This document shows, one piece after another, positions 5,807-6,608 of a stretch of 6,608 bases of DNA. The DNA is from Candidatus Zixiibacteriota bacterium (GTDB lineage: Bacteria; Zixibacteria; MSB-5A5; GN15; PGXB01): NCBI GenBank assembly GCA_003641425.1, contig QNAH01000162.1, positions 1-6,608 of the forward strand, given 5' to 3'. The stretch's first letter is position 1, and each line of letters begins with the position of its first letter. The translations under genes and the position numbers were made by a program. The notes beneath the pieces are model-generated. The model saw only the letters and a list, made by a program, of their open reading frames with translations, ran no database searches and was not told the origin of the DNA.

Positions 5807-6608
5807 TCAGCCAAATAATTTGTCGGCCGGGAGCACTTCCCGGAAATACTTGCCGTCTTCTATATATCTCAAAAGGACATTCTTACCATCAGGACTGAAT
5901 ACCGGCTCCCAGAGCATATCAAACGGCCGGTTATTCACTTTGCCGTCTACGATAATATACTTCTTTCCACTCTTTTCGATTCGACTGACAACATGACTTC
6001 CGTTCGGCGAAAAGACCGGGTTCCAGATCATCTCGAAATCATTCTTCCATGCCTTACCGTCGATCGCAATGGTCCAGCGATTGTTTTCTTTCACCACTGC
6101 CGCGACCCGGTTCCCGTCGGGCGAGAATACGGGATCAAGCACCATATCACCCCAGGTTTTCTTCCATGGCACATCGTCCACCGCAATCGTCCAGCGACCG
6201 AAATCATTTGAGACAATTGCCGCCAGCCGCTTGCCATCGGAGCTAAATTTCGCCCTCCACATTTGAATAAAGCAGCTGTTCCAGACTGGCTGGCCGTCCC
6301 GTGCCAATGTCCAGCTTCCCTTTATCCTGACCGGGGCAACCACCGAATCAGTACCCGGTTTGAAAATCGGTTCCCAGACACAGCCGTATTTTTCCGTCCA
6401 TATAGAATCGTTGACACCAATCGAATATTCACAGATGCCCGTTCGGACCTCGGCCGCCACCAGTGTACCGTCGGCATTAAATAATGGTCCCCAGCAATTG
6501 ACATACTTCTTATCCCATGCCTTGCCATTGACTGCCACCGACCAGACGCCTTCCATAAATCCCTCGGTGTCGGCTTCGGCCAGCGAATCGACCTGTACTG
6601 TCGCGGCT
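5807..6608 (-). CDS. tmcD: TmcD-like tryptophan-rich repeat protein, 5' end outside the window
   Basis: Accessory subunit of a Tmc-type transmembrane redox complex; its biochemical role is not known. From the first in-window ATG (6556) there are 249 residues made almost wholly of about six repeats of roughly 40 residues, starting near residues 3, 42, 81, 121, 160 and 199. Each resembles W-(T/S)-(I/V)-A-(V/I)-D-G-x-x-W, then W-x-P-(V/I)-F-S-P-D-G, then a V-A-A-x-V strand. This looks like a WD40/TolB-type beta-propeller. The frame stays open from 6556 to the right edge, adding 17 codons without a stop, so ATG 6556 is probably internal and the start lies outside. TmcD proteins, as I recall them, are near 400 residues, which would fit. 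No CxxC, CxxCH or membrane helix is visible; whether there is a signal peptide cannot be judged. It ends 25 nt before the cytochrome b gene. The repeat class is clear; the TmcD name rests largely on context. Confidence 0.75.
   Translation of the reverse strand, partial: AATVQVDSLAEADTEGFMEGVWSVAVNGKAWDKKYVNCWGPLFNADGTLVAAEVRTGICEYSIGVNDSIWTEKYGCVWEPIFKPGTDSVVAPVRIKGSWTLARDGQPVWNSCFIQMWRAKFSSDGKRLAAIVSNDFGRWTIAVDDVPWKKTWGDMVLDPVFSPDGNRVAAVVKENNRWTIAIDGKAWKNDFEMIWNPVFSPNGSHVVSRIEKSGKKYIIVDGKVNNRPFDMLWEPVFSPDGKNVLLRYIEDGKYFREVLPADKLFG

Overview
All coding in this window is on the minus strand: one compact, co-directional gene cluster for a membrane-spanning respiratory electron-transfer complex of the Hmc/Tmc/Dsr type. 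In transcription order (right to left) it encodes: a tryptophan-rich repeat protein like TmcD (5807 to the right edge, 5' end outside the window); a five-helix di-heme cytochrome b like TmcC/HmcE/DsrM (5134-5781); a cytoplasmic HdrD-like iron-sulfur protein like TmcB/HmcF/DsrK (3773-5101); a 16-heme cytochrome c like HmcA (2216-3763); a Tat-exported four-cluster ferredoxin-like protein like HmcB/DsrO (1124-2173); and a ten-helix NrfD-family quinone-interacting protein like HmcC/DsrP (1-1124, 3' end outside the window). Gaps between genes are 42 nt or less and the last pair overlaps by one base, so this is very probably one transcript. Its promoter lies beyond the right edge, and its terminator and any further genes beyond the left edge.

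The parts make a complete electron path. The 16-heme lipoprotein cytochrome collects electrons from periplasmic donors such as hydrogenase- or formate-dehydrogenase-linked cytochrome c3. The HmcB- and HmcC-like pair links it to the quinone pool or membrane. The cytochrome b passes electrons across to the HdrD-like subunit, whose CCG cysteine domain is the kind that handles disulfide/thiol chemistry (DsrC is the known partner of DsrK). The TmcD-like protein is a soluble-looking accessory subunit of unknown role. The direction of flow cannot be read from sequence.

The main point of interest is the mixed parentage. The first three genes form a Tmc-type D-C-B set. The next three are HmcA, HmcB and HmcC equivalents, and no TmcA-like tetraheme cytochrome is seen. 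From the cytochrome b onward the order is that of dsrMKJOP, with a 16-heme cytochrome where the small triheme DsrJ would be.

The organism is probably an anaerobic Gram-negative bacterium with periplasmic c-type cytochromes, most likely a sulfur- or sulfate-metabolising lineage (Desulfobacterota or another phylum carrying Hmc/Tmc complexes). Base composition is roughly balanced by eye. Taxonomy is a guess from gene content alone. No RNA genes, mobile elements, CRISPR arrays or non-coding stretches over 50 bases were seen.
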